Shown here: positions 51,170-59,131 of the stretch, one piece after another
Numbering within the stretch: position 1 is the stretch's first letter
Layout of the letters: each line of letters opens with the position of its first letter
Assembly (NCBI RefSeq): GCF_019249655.2
Contig: NZ_CP137557.1
Location: 340,001 to 404,000, forward strand
From: Segatella copri
GTDB lineage: Bacteria; Bacteroidota; Bacteroidia; Bacteroidales; Bacteroidaceae
Direction: 5' to 3'
DNA length: 64,000 nt
Position numbers and translations under genes: made by a program
Notes under the pieces: generated by a model
What the model saw: only the letters and a program-made list of their open reading frames with translations
Databases searched by the model: none
Told to the model about the DNA's origin: nothing

Positions 51170-52123
51170 TCATTTCATGTTCTTCGATGCTGCCATCAGC
51201 AGGAAGTAGAATACCACGGCAGAGATCCATCCGGCGATGGCATCGATGAGATAATGTGCCTGGATATACACGGTGGCCATGCACAGGAAGGTGTAGAATG
51301 GCAGCATGATGAAGAGCAGCTTGCGGTTTCTGCTGTGCCAGGCAAGGAGCATGCAGATGGTGCTTACGCCCACGTGCGAACTCGGAAAAGCGGCGGTAGG
51401 TCGCTCTCCGGCTTCCTTGGCATCCTCCACCAGCTGGTAGAAGATTCCGTCGGTATATCCTGGGGTAGGCAGACAGTTGGTATGGGTGTTGAAGTAATCG
51501 CCCAATGCCGGGAAGATTCCCTTGGCTATATCCTGCACACCCACGGCATCAAAGTAGAACGTAGGTCCCACCACCGGCACGTAGATGTAGATGAGATAGT
51601 AGAGGAAGAAGCTGGCGAGCAGCACAAAGCTAGCTCTTTCTGCCTCGTAGTATCTGCAGAAGAAATAGTAGAGCACCACTGCTGCTATCATCGGATAATA
51701 CATGAAGTAGCCCATCGACATCAGCTCGCTCACCACCGCCCACGGCAACGCCTTGGCAAAGAGCAGGGCGGGCTGGCATCCAAAGAGGTCCTGTTCCCAG
51801 CCTGCGAAGATATGGTCCAGGTTGGGGAACATGCGGTTGATCTCGTAAGTGTCTGGATACCACCAGGCAAGCAGGGCGATTTGTGCCATGATGCGCACCA
51901 TCTTCGTTATCCTGCATGGAATCATGCGGTATACGCCCCAGAGGGCGAGGGTGATGACTAGAATTCTCAATCGTCCCCAAAGCATCGATTCCGGGTTCAC
52001 CACCTTGGTAAAGGCGAAGAGCATGGTAATCACGGTGATGGCCATATAGCCCAGCATCGCCCATTCCAGTGGCAGGAGTCCCTTCTTTGGGTTCTTGTCT
52101 ATCTTAAAATAATCTTTTATCAT
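51170..52123 (-). CDS. PAP2-family membrane phosphatase / transferase
   Basis: 317 residues with about six membrane helices. The PAP2 active-site motifs are AAFPSSHVGVSTICMLLAWH (motif with SxxxH) and IQAHYLIDAIAGWISAVVFY (HxxxD), as in PAP2_3/AUR1-like proteins. The length and the motif form resemble lipid phosphatases and inositol-phosphoceramide-synthase-like enzymes of Bacteroidetes; which activity applies is not readable. It lies 19 bp after the epimerase gene on the same strand. Confidence 0.85.
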   Translation of the reverse strand: MIKDYFKIDKNPKKGLLPLEWAMLGYMAITVITMLFAFTKVVNPESMLWGRLRILVITLALWGVYRMIPCRITKMVRIMAQIALLAWWYPDTYEINRMFPNLDHIFAGWEQDLFGCQPALLFAKALPWAVVSELMSMGYFMYYPMIAAVVLYYFFCRYYEAERASFVLLASFFLYYLIYIYVPVVGPTFYFDAVGVQDIAKGIFPALGDYFNTHTNCLPTPGYTDGIFYQLVEDAKEAGERPTAAFPSSHVGVSTICMLLAWHSRNRKLLFIMLPFYTFLCMATVYIQAHYLIDAIAGWISAVVFYFLLMAASKNMK

Positions 52124-52142
52124 TAATCAATGTTTATAGTTT

Positions 52143-53138
52143 TTACAGCCATCCGTTATCCTTGTACCACTTGATGGCAAGCTTTACACCTCTTGACAGA
52201 GGGTAGTGGGGATGATAGCCCAGCTCGTCCATGGCTGGCTCGATGTCACATCGCCAGTTGCGCTGCTTCAGGATGTTATACTTGTCGTTGTTCAGTGCCG
52301 ACATCTTTCCGGTCATTCTTCCCAGGTATTCGCCCACGAAGGTTACGATGCGCAATACCCAGATAGGCGCCTTGATGCGCAGCATCCATGGATTGCCCAA
52401 TTCCTTCTGAATCAAGTCGCTGAAGGCTTCCGACTGGTATACCTCGCCATCGCTGAGGAAGTATTTCCTGCCGTTCATACCGTGATCCAGAGCCAGGAAC
52501 ACAGCCTGCACCACATCCTGAACATAGACGAAGGTGATGTCCTGACGCTTGAATCCTACGGCGAAATCCACGTGCTGCCTGATGCTCTGAGCCATGAGGA
52601 AATAGTCTTTCTCTCGGGGGCCGTATACGCCGGTAGGACGCAGGATGATATAAGGGAAGTTGTTGCCGATGCTGTCCAGATAGCGTTCTGCGGCAAGCTT
52701 GCTCTTGCCGTATGCCGTATTAGGCTTAGGCACATCGTTCTCACTGATTTCCTGATAAGGCTGATCCTCACGGATAGCTCCGAAGATGCTGAGCGAACTG
52801 ACGAATACAAATCGCTTGATGGGCATTCCCAGGTGCAGGATGGCATTCACCAGGTGCTTGGTGCCCTCGGTGTTCACCTTATAGAAATCCTCTGCATGCA
52901 GGCACTTGGTGGCGCCGGCTGCATGCACTATATAGTCGAACTCGTGCGGGGCGAGTTCCTTCTCCAACTCTTCCTCTGAAGAAAGATTGAGATTGATGAA
53001 ATGGATGCGATCGTCTTGCAGGTATTTCCTGGAACTGCTGGGGCGTATTGCCGCCCAGGTCTCCATGCCTTGTCTTAAGGCTTCTTCCACGATGTAACTG
53101 CCGATGAATCCCGACGCACCCGTTACTAGAATCTTCAT
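52143..53138 (-). CDS. NAD-dependent epimerase/dehydratase (extended SDR)
   Basis: 331 residues, extended short-chain dehydrogenase. NAD-binding VTGASGFIGSYIVEEALRQG, VHAAGATKCLHAEDFYKVNT, VSSLSIFG, catalytic Tyr/Lys in AYGKSKLAAERYLDS, and LRPTGVYGPREKDYF. It acts on a nucleotide-sugar, sterol-like or lipid-linked substrate; similar proteins next to PAP2 genes in Bacteroidetes are often placed in lipid metabolism (inference). Its promoter lies divergent to the kinase gene. Confidence 0.88.
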   Translation of the reverse strand: MKILVTGASGFIGSYIVEEALRQGMETWAAIRPSSSRKYLQDDRIHFINLNLSSEEELEKELAPHEFDYIVHAAGATKCLHAEDFYKVNTEGTKHLVNAILHLGMPIKRFVFVSSLSIFGAIREDQPYQEISENDVPKPNTAYGKSKLAAERYLDSIGNNFPYIILRPTGVYGPREKDYFLMAQSIRQHVDFAVGFKRQDITFVYVQDVVQAVFLALDHGMNGRKYFLSDGEVYQSEAFSDLIQKELGNPWMLRIKAPIWVLRIVTFVGEYLGRMTGKMSALNNDKYNILKQRNWRCDIEPAMDELGYHPHYPLSRGVKLAIKWYKDNGWL

Positions 53139-53169
53139 TAATTAATTATGTAAAATTGCAATTTCGCTG

Positions 53170-53271
53170 CAAAATTACAACAAAAAAATGAGTTATCATG
53201 CATGTTTTTCCGAAATATGACGAAAATATTTAATTTCTTTGTCGTATTTGTATAAAAATGTAGTATCTTTG
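53170..53271. promoter_or_regulatory. Divergent promoters (epimerase / Ser-Thr kinase)
   Basis: Minus-strand TAATTTTG at 53170-53177 faces the epimerase. Plus-strand TATCTTTG at 53264-53271 ends only 4 bp before the kinase ATG, so the kinase mRNA may be leaderless. Confidence 0.6.
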
Positions 53272-53275
53272 CAGT

Positions 53276-54538
53276 ATGGAACAAGTTTCGGGATTCTATT
53301 TCCCTCCTTCTGGTCAGACTTCCTTCGGTTTCTCGGAAATGGAGGAAATTTCGGTTGGTGGCTTTAATATCCTCATTCGTGCCAAGCGTGATGGCAAATG
53401 GTGGGTATTGAAGGCGCTGGCACCCGATGTACGCCATAACGAAGTGTTCCGAAGTCTGTTGCATAAGGAGTATGATATCCTTTCCAAGATTCAGCATCCG
53501 GGCGTGGTTTACGTGGAGGGCATCGAAGAGGTGGATGGCTACGGAGAATGCCTGGTGCAGGAATGGATTGATGGCGTTACCCTGGATGAATGGCTCAGCA
53601 CGCCGCATGCCCGGTCGCAGCGCAGGCAGGTGGCTCATCAGCTGCTCGAAGTGATGGAGTATGTGCATAGCCAGCAGGTGGTGCATCGCGACCTGAAACT
53701 CTCGAACATCATGGTTACGCGCAGCGGAAGCGTGGTGAAGGTGATTGATTTCGGATTGTCGGATGCCGATTACTATGCGATATTGAAGTCGCCTGCGGGC
53801 ACCGAGGGATATATCTCGCCCGAACAGCAGCAGGGTGGTCCCACCGATGTGCGCAACGACATCTACAGTCTGGGTATCATCCTGGATAAGCTGCAGCTCG
53901 GCTTGTCCTACAGACTTTCCATCGGGCGTTGTCTCTGTCCCCTCGAAGCTCGCTATCCTAATGTAGCTGCCCTGCGTCATCACATCCTGTTTCTCCACCG
54001 CTCCCTGCTGGCACTTTGGATAGTTCTGGGGGTGCTGCTGGTGGGCATCGCCGGAGGTGCTATATATAATAAGGTGAATCAGCCCGATACCATCTATGAT
54101 GTGGTAACCCAGTTCAAGGCAGGCAATTTCCTGTGTACTTCCTGGGGAGGCGGTGTTGTTTCGGTGAAGGCCATCAACCAGAAGGATTCCTGCATCGAGG
54201 TTCCCAAGACGGTGACTTATCAGGGCATGACCTATAAGGTGGATGAGATAGAGAAAAATGCCTTTGCCCGGCATGCCGTTCTGAAGTGGCTGGTATTCCC
54301 CGATACCCGGCTTCATGTGATGCGTGGCATGATTACCGGCAGTCCTCATATTCAGAGCATCTGTTTCCGCAGTGCCCAGCCGCCGGTCATCGGCAATGCC
54401 ATCTGGAAAATCAAAATCACGGATGTATTCGAGGTTCCTTGCTTTGAAAAGGTAAAGCTGCTGGTTCCTAAGGGCAGCCTTGATGCCTATCGGAATTCTC
54501 CTTGGGGTAAGTTCAGGCATATTGAGGAATATGAATAA
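53276..54538 (+). CDS. Membrane Ser/Thr protein kinase (Hanks type) with BspA-like C-terminus
   Basis: 420 residues. Kinase domain, about 20-235: ATP lysine in WWVLKALAPD, catalytic loop QVVHRDLKLSNIMV, DFGLSDADYYAI, and GTEGYISPEQQQGG (APE-like). One membrane helix at about 242-262 (LALWIVLGVLLVGIAGGAIY). The extracytoplasmic part (about 270-420) resembles one BspA-type leucine-rich unit (TYQGMTYKVDEIEKNAFARH, LKWLVFPDT, VPKGSLDAYRNSPWGKF). The kinase could sense an envelope signal through that part (inference). If the ATG is not used, Met at codon 22 is the alternative. Confidence 0.87.
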   Translation: MEQVSGFYFPPSGQTSFGFSEMEEISVGGFNILIRAKRDGKWWVLKALAPDVRHNEVFRSLLHKEYDILSKIQHPGVVYVEGIEEVDGYGECLVQEWIDGVTLDEWLSTPHARSQRRQVAHQLLEVMEYVHSQQVVHRDLKLSNIMVTRSGSVVKVIDFGLSDADYYAILKSPAGTEGYISPEQQQGGPTDVRNDIYSLGIILDKLQLGLSYRLSIGRCLCPLEARYPNVAALRHHILFLHRSLLALWIVLGVLLVGIAGGAIYNKVNQPDTIYDVVTQFKAGNFLCTSWGGGVVSVKAINQKDSCIEVPKTVTYQGMTYKVDEIEKNAFARHAVLKWLVFPDTRLHVMRGMITGSPHIQSICFRSAQPPVIGNAIWKIKITDVFEVPCFEKVKLLVPKGSLDAYRNSPWGKFRHIEEYE

Positions 54539-54540
54539 CT

Positions 54541-54822
54541 GAAGTTTCGCAAGTAGCATCCTTCCGTCCCCGAAGGGGGCGAATGTGAATAACCGCGGGT
54601 GGAATGACCGAAGGGAATGGAACCTGCGGATAGAAGATATACACTCTCTATCGTCCCCGAAGGGGGCGAACAGGGGCAAGACTGGATGCGGTTCGCCCCC
54701 TTTGGGGACGCTTTCTCCCTACTATTGGTTGTCCGCAGGTTCCATGACCTTCGGTCATTCCACCAGCGGTTATTGAAAGTTGGCCCCCTTCGGGGACCGG
54801 AAGTTACTTGCGAAACTTGAAT
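54541..54822. repeat. Long imperfect palindromic repeat, copy 1
   Basis: About 280 bp whose two halves are inverted copies of each other. The ends are GAAGTTTCGCAAGT and ACTTGCGAAACTT. Both halves hold GGTGGAATGACCGAAGG or its complement, GGAACCTGCGGA or its complement, and CCCCGAAGGGGGC or CCCCAAAGGGGGC blocks. A second copy lies at 60571-60836. It has no plausible ORF, though short frames cross it. It looks like a non-autonomous repeat (MITE- or REP-like). Confidence 0.85.
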
Positions 54823-54840
54823 GAATAAGATAAGACGGAA

Positions 54841-54892
54841 ATATAAAAGCCAAAAGGCGCCCACCCAGGTGAGCGCCTTTTGGCTTTTATAT
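54841..54892. terminator. Bidirectional terminator hairpin
   Basis: A perfect 20-bp stem (54841-54860 with 54873-54892) holds GCCAAAAGGCGC and its complement; the loop itself pairs CACC/GGTG. It sits directly downstream of the minus-strand transglutaminase gene. Confidence 0.92.
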
Positions 54893-54901
54893 CATTTCTT
54901 T

Positions 54902-56692
54902 TTAGTACCACACTTCAATCTGTGGCGACTCCTTGGCGTAACTTGGCATGCATCTACCTATTCTTGCGCCGATATAAGTTGGGTCGCAGATATAGTAGGT
55001 CTTGCCCTTGTATTCGTAAGATGTGCCGTTTGCCACTGGCTGGTTGAAAGCCACGGCAGTACATTCATGACCAGGGAACTGGATGAGATGCACATCAAGA
55101 CCCAGAATCTCATGCACCAGATAGGCGTAGAAGATGGCACGGTCTTCGCAGTCGCACAGCGGATAATAGAGCGTCTCCTCAAAGTAGAAGTACTTCTCGC
55201 GCTTAAACTGCTCATCATCTGTGGCGTATGGGAAACCCTTCTGTATGAATCTCAGAATTCGGTTGGCAGCATCCTGCTCGTCCAAACCTGCCACCTGGGT
55301 GCGGATCTGCTCCACCACTTCGTTGCGGAACTTCTTGTCTACCACGCTGGAAGCCACTGTAGGAATATCTATCACCGGATATTCATCGAGCATCGGCATG
55401 ATGCCTGTAGGCACTTCGCCCTTCAGGGTGATGCCCGCCGCCTCGTAGCTGAATGGCTTGGTGCCGCTTCCTATCACGGTCTTGCCGGTGAATCTCAGCT
55501 CCATGTCCTTACCCAGTTCTGCATCCTTAGGCAGGTCGCAGGTGCGGAAAGCGCCGCTGTCGTCGATGTTCGGATAGATATAGTACTTCTTGCCGTCGAT
55601 GTTGATGTATGATTTCTCAAACACGTGCTCGGCGTAAGGCACGAGCATCGCCACCTGGTGGTCGTTCATACCCAATCGGATGTTGTAGCCGCAGTTCACC
55701 AGAACATACTGTGCCGCCACAATCTTTTCGTTCTGGCTGGCGTTCGGCATCACGGCGTTGATGTATTTCTCTACGAGCATGGCAGAAGCCCAGTCGCTGA
55801 GTCCCATCTTGCGCGATTCGGTGGCGAAAGCCTGGGTCACCTCCTTGAGGTCTGATTTCTTCAGCGTCTTCCAGTAAGCCACCACGTCGTTGGTAGAGGC
55901 GATGTCCTTCTTTGCCAGCAATATGGCCTTCTGGAACTGGATGTTCTCTCCGTAGTAATCCACGTCGATGGTCTGCTTGCTCACTGGCACCTTCACATGT
56001 CCGATATTCGGCAGTGCAGGCATCACAGGGATGGCAGATACGGCTGGCATCAGCGGGATTTCGATGCCCGAACCGGTGAACTCGATGTCTGGAATATCCG
56101 GCTTCACCTCCGGCAGCTTCGGCTTGTTTACAGGGTCAACGCCTGGACGGATGGTAGGTGCCTTCGGATTCTTCTTGCTGGTAGGCACCTTTGCCAGTGG
56201 GTCGGTAGGCAGTGCCGGCACCTTGGTAAGGTCTGGCTTCTTGTTGATGTCGCCCAATCCACCTTCAGGGATATCGATGCCCGAACCGGTGTAGTCGATA
56301 TCTGGAATATCCGGCTTCACCTCAGGCAGCTTCGGTTTGTTCACAGGGTCGATGGTAGGGCGCACCTTAGGTGCAATCGGACTCACCGGCATCTTAGGCT
56401 TCACGGTCACCGGCTTTTCCGGCTGCTTAGGCTCCGTATAGGTAGGTGGAGTCTTTGGCTTAGGAACCTGCGATCGTATATCTCCCTTAAATTTCTTATA
56501 CTCTTTCCACACGCCTTGCATGTACTTATCGTAGTCGGTAAGTATGGTGTTGCGGAACTTGTTGTAGTCGTCCATCATGCCTTGTCTTGCCTGCTGGAAC
56601 TGCTTCACGAAGTCATCATTCTGCGCAAAGGTTGGTGTTGCTTGTAAGCCAAGCAACAGTATCATGCTGAGTGTAGGATATATTCTTTTCAT
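54902..56692 (-). CDS. Secreted transglutaminase-like (cysteine protease-like) protein
   Basis: 596 residues with a signal peptide (MKRIYPTLSMILLLGLQATP, cleavage near TFAQ). A Pro/Lys-rich region (about 75-235) contains a duplicated block: DPVNKPKLPEVKPDIPDIDY and DPVNKPKLPEVKPDIPDIEF, each followed by TGSGI(D/E)IP. The C-terminal transglutaminase-like domain (about 455-590) has the Cys in LCDCEDRAIFYAYLVHEILG, His in FPGHECTAVAF and Asp in YICDPTYIGA. Proline-rich stretches may span the envelope or bind partners. Substrate unknown. A good promoter lies at 56740-56770. Confidence 0.83.
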   Translation of the reverse strand: MKRIYPTLSMILLLGLQATPTFAQNDDFVKQFQQARQGMMDDYNKFRNTILTDYDKYMQGVWKEYKKFKGDIRSQVPKPKTPPTYTEPKQPEKPVTVKPKMPVSPIAPKVRPTIDPVNKPKLPEVKPDIPDIDYTGSGIDIPEGGLGDINKKPDLTKVPALPTDPLAKVPTSKKNPKAPTIRPGVDPVNKPKLPEVKPDIPDIEFTGSGIEIPLMPAVSAIPVMPALPNIGHVKVPVSKQTIDVDYYGENIQFQKAILLAKKDIASTNDVVAYWKTLKKSDLKEVTQAFATESRKMGLSDWASAMLVEKYINAVMPNASQNEKIVAAQYVLVNCGYNIRLGMNDHQVAMLVPYAEHVFEKSYINIDGKKYYIYPNIDDSGAFRTCDLPKDAELGKDMELRFTGKTVIGSGTKPFSYEAAGITLKGEVPTGIMPMLDEYPVIDIPTVASSVVDKKFRNEVVEQIRTQVAGLDEQDAANRILRFIQKGFPYATDDEQFKREKYFYFEETLYYPLCDCEDRAIFYAYLVHEILGLDVHLIQFPGHECTAVAFNQPVANGTSYEYKGKTYYICDPTYIGARIGRCMPSYAKESPQIEVWY

Positions 56693-56739
56693 AAGCTCTT
56701 TTTTATGTTGTACACTATTATAAAGATAGATATCTGTTG

Positions 56740-56770
56740 CAAAGATACTATTTTTTTCTTTATAGTCAAA
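56740..56770 (-). promoter_or_regulatory. Promoter of transglutaminase-like gene
   Basis: Minus-strand TTTG (56767-56770), 19-bp spacer, TATCTTTG (56740-56747): a full Bacteroidetes promoter. The IS1380 element begins 12 bp upstream of the -33 box, so the promoter survived the insertion. Confidence 0.75.
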
Positions 56771-56781
56771 GTTTTCTTTAA

Positions 56782-58373
56782 CCTTAATTCCGCAACACTA
56801 TAGTTTAACATTATTTATAAGTGCCTGAGCAACAAAAAGTTGCCCAGGATTTTGCCATGTCAGAATTTTCACTTACCTTAGTGTTGCGAAAAGAAGACAA
56901 GCAAAACTCTAATATGACATGGCAAAGATACAAATAAAATCTGAGAAACTCACTCCTTTTGGAGGAATTTTTTCTATTATGGAGCAATTTGATGCTCTTT
57001 TAGCTCAAACCATAGATTCCACCTTGGGATTGAGATGCACTATGTTTGGTTATCAATATAGCGAAATTCTACGCTCTCTGATGTGCGTATATCTTTGTGG
57101 CGGCTCATGTATTGAGGATGTTACAACTCACTTGATGAAACATTTGTCTCTTCATCCAACTCTTCGCACTTGCAGCGCAGACACCATATTGCGTGCTATC
57201 GAAGAACTGACTTGTAAGAACATCACCTATAAATCTGCTTCTGGCAACTCCTATGATTTCAATACTGCAGACAAGATGAACTGCTTATTGATCAAAGCCC
57301 TGCTTGCTACTGGTCAATTGAAATCCGGTCAAGAGTATGATTTTGACTTTGACCATCAGTTCATTGAAACAGAGAAGCATGATGCAAAACCAACCTACAA
57401 GAAGTTCCTGGGCTATAGTCCAGGTGTGGCAGTCATTAACGACATGATTGTCGGTATTGAAAATAGAGACGGCAACACAAACGTGCGCTTCAACCAAAGA
57501 GAGACTTTGGAAAGAATCTTCAAGCGACTGGAGGCATCAGAAGTATATATATCCCGTGCCCGCATGGATTGCGGCTCATGCTCGGAGGAAATCGTAGATA
57601 TGGTAGAGGCTCATTGCAGGCATTTTTATATTCGTGCCAACAGATGCTCTTCCTTCTACGATTCCATGTTTGCCTTGACTGGATGGAAAACTGTTGAAAT
57701 CAACGGTATTGAATTTGAGCTGAATTCCATCCTTGTTGAGAAATGGAAAGGAAAACCGTATCGTCTTGTCATACAGAGACAAAGGCGAATAGATGGAGAC
57801 CTTGACATTTGGGAAGGCGAATATACCTACAGATGTATACTGACTAACGATTACAAGTCGAGTGCAAGAGACATCGTGGAATTCTACAATCTTCGTGGTG
57901 GCAAGGAACGCATCTTCGATGACATGAACAATGGCTTTGGCTGGAATCGATTGCCAAAATCGTTCATGGCACAGAATACTGTATTCCTGCTTATGACAGC
58001 TCTCATCAGAAACTTCTACAAAGCTATTATGCAGAGATTGAAAACCCATGAATTTGGATTGCGTGCCACCAGCAGAATCAAGACCTTTGTTTTCAAGTTC
58101 ATCTCTGTTCCTGCGAAATGGATTAAGACATCACGTAGGCATGTATTGAATATTTACTCAGACAACAATGCTTATGCCAACCTGTTCAAGACAGACTTTG
58201 GTTAAAGACCATGCTTTTCTGGTTAAACCAGCGTATTACCTCAAGTCGCTTTATGGGGTAAGGGGATTTTGTGTCTGCGACATTTCTGTTGTGCAAGAAA
58301 TATGTACAATAAAATGAATTTTGTCGCTTTGCAAGCAAAATCCCACTAAACCCTATAGGTTGCGGATTTGAGG
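56782..58373 (+). mobile_element. IS1380-family insertion sequence, complete (1,592 bp)
   Basis: Terminal inverted repeats: the left end begins CCTTAATTCCGCAACACTATAG at 56782, and the right-end complement begins CCTCAAATCCGCAACCTATAG, ending at 58373. A 5-bp target duplication TTTAA flanks it (56777-56781 and 58374-58378). The single transposase gene is intact, so the element may still move. Confidence 0.92.
56919..58205 (+). CDS. IS1380-family transposase
   Basis: 428-residue DDE transposase. The N-terminus has SEKLTPFGGIFSIMEQFDAL. Acidic residues: Asp in YDFDFDHQFIETEKHD, Asp in ISRARMDCGSCSEEIVD, and Glu in YNLRGGKERIFDDMNNGFGW (the YxxRGxxE-type motif). The frame is complete with no break. 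A hairpin (TGAGCAAC..GTTGCCCA) between the left inverted repeat and the gene may limit outside readthrough. Confidence 0.93.
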   Translation: MAKIQIKSEKLTPFGGIFSIMEQFDALLAQTIDSTLGLRCTMFGYQYSEILRSLMCVYLCGGSCIEDVTTHLMKHLSLHPTLRTCSADTILRAIEELTCKNITYKSASGNSYDFNTADKMNCLLIKALLATGQLKSGQEYDFDFDHQFIETEKHDAKPTYKKFLGYSPGVAVINDMIVGIENRDGNTNVRFNQRETLERIFKRLEASEVYISRARMDCGSCSEEIVDMVEAHCRHFYIRANRCSSFYDSMFALTGWKTVEINGIEFELNSILVEKWKGKPYRLVIQRQRRIDGDLDIWEGEYTYRCILTNDYKSSARDIVEFYNLRGGKERIFDDMNNGFGWNRLPKSFMAQNTVFLLMTALIRNFYKAIMQRLKTHEFGLRATSRIKTFVFKFISVPAKWIKTSRRHVLNIYSDNNAYANLFKTDFG

Positions 58374-58435
58374 TTTAAAAAAAAGCTCTCCATCCCATTA
58401 TTTTTTTTGGGATAGAGAGCCTGATAGTATAATTC

Positions 58436-58806
58436 TTAGAAGTTACCTGGTCCGATAATACCCCAATCTCTGTTCGAACGGGGCAGGTTCGAATTGATGT
58501 TCGGGTTGCGGTCTGGCTGCCAGGTTCTTACCTTGATGGATGGATTCTCCGGGTCGTTGAAATCCACCATCAGGAACAGGTAGCCATGATCGCCATAGTT
58601 GGATGAATAGTAATCCTGTTTAATCTGGATGCCGTAGGTCTCGCCGCCGGCACCCATCTTCACCACGTCGTTGTCGGCAAAGCGGATATTGATAAACTGG
58701 TTGCTCTGGAAGCACATCTTCAGCTTTCTCAGATACTCGCTTGTGCTGTGGTGCAGTTCAAGGCTAGTGCCAGGGCTGCCACCATCATAATCATAATCTT
58801 TCTCAT
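58436..58806 (-). pseudogene. Small secreted protein gene with a frameshift
   Basis: ATG at 58806 opens a clear signal peptide (MRKIMIMMVAALALALNCTT AQA), but its frame stops after AQASI. In the next frame a sensible sequence continues from SEYLRKLKMCFQSNQFINIR through FADNDVVKMGAGGETYGIQI to the stop at 58436 (ending RDWGIIGPGNF). Joining both at CAAGCGAG would give about 123 residues of a secreted protein of unknown family. A one-base indel, real or from sequencing, is the simplest explanation. The promoter shares a repeat with the gene at 60403. Confidence 0.65.
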
Positions 58807-59131
58807 AATTATATTATCATTTATCATTTGTTTTTTATTGTTGTCGGCGGCAAAATTACAAAAATCTTCTGAGAGTGGATTGGTTCAATTTGGTTCAATT
58901 TCATTTTTGAGTGCAAAAAAAACTTAAAAGGCAATGGCGTGGGTAAAATAATAGCCATAACTAGCACTATCAGCATAGTTATGGCTACTGGATTTTATTT
59001 ACCCTTAAGGCAAAAAATAATTAGCCTTAAGGGTAAATATATTTAGCCTTAAGGGAAAATTTTCCTGTGGTTCTGGATGTATGCTCTCCAAACCCCCAGT
59101 TTAGATGATACAAGGAACCATGGTTTTGCAG
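58807..59131. other. Intergenic region with promoter repeat and hairpins
   Basis: This 325-bp stretch holds a -7 box and shared direct repeats (58852-58908, listed separately). It also has a 12-bp hairpin TAGCCATAACTA/TAGTTATGGCTA (58952-58987) and a perfect 14-bp hairpin TTTACCCTTAAGGC with its complement (58998-59037). A third copy of GCCTTAAGGG lies at 59046-59055. The hairpins are probable terminators for the gene at 59132. No gene is seen. Confidence 0.65.
58852..58908 (-). promoter_or_regulatory. Promoter with tandem 10-bp repeat, site 1
   Basis: Two exact tandem copies of TGGTTCAATT (58881-58900, plus-strand reading) lie upstream of the minus-strand -7 box TAATTTTG (complement of CAAAATTA at 58853-58860). 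The same arrangement occurs at 60481-60538. A shared activator with 10-bp periodic binding is likely. Confidence 0.6.

Noticed and set aside
53138..54679. A 513-codon antisense frame over the kinase and palindromic repeat
   Set aside because: The kinase motifs on the plus strand are unambiguous; the antisense product has no recognisable features.
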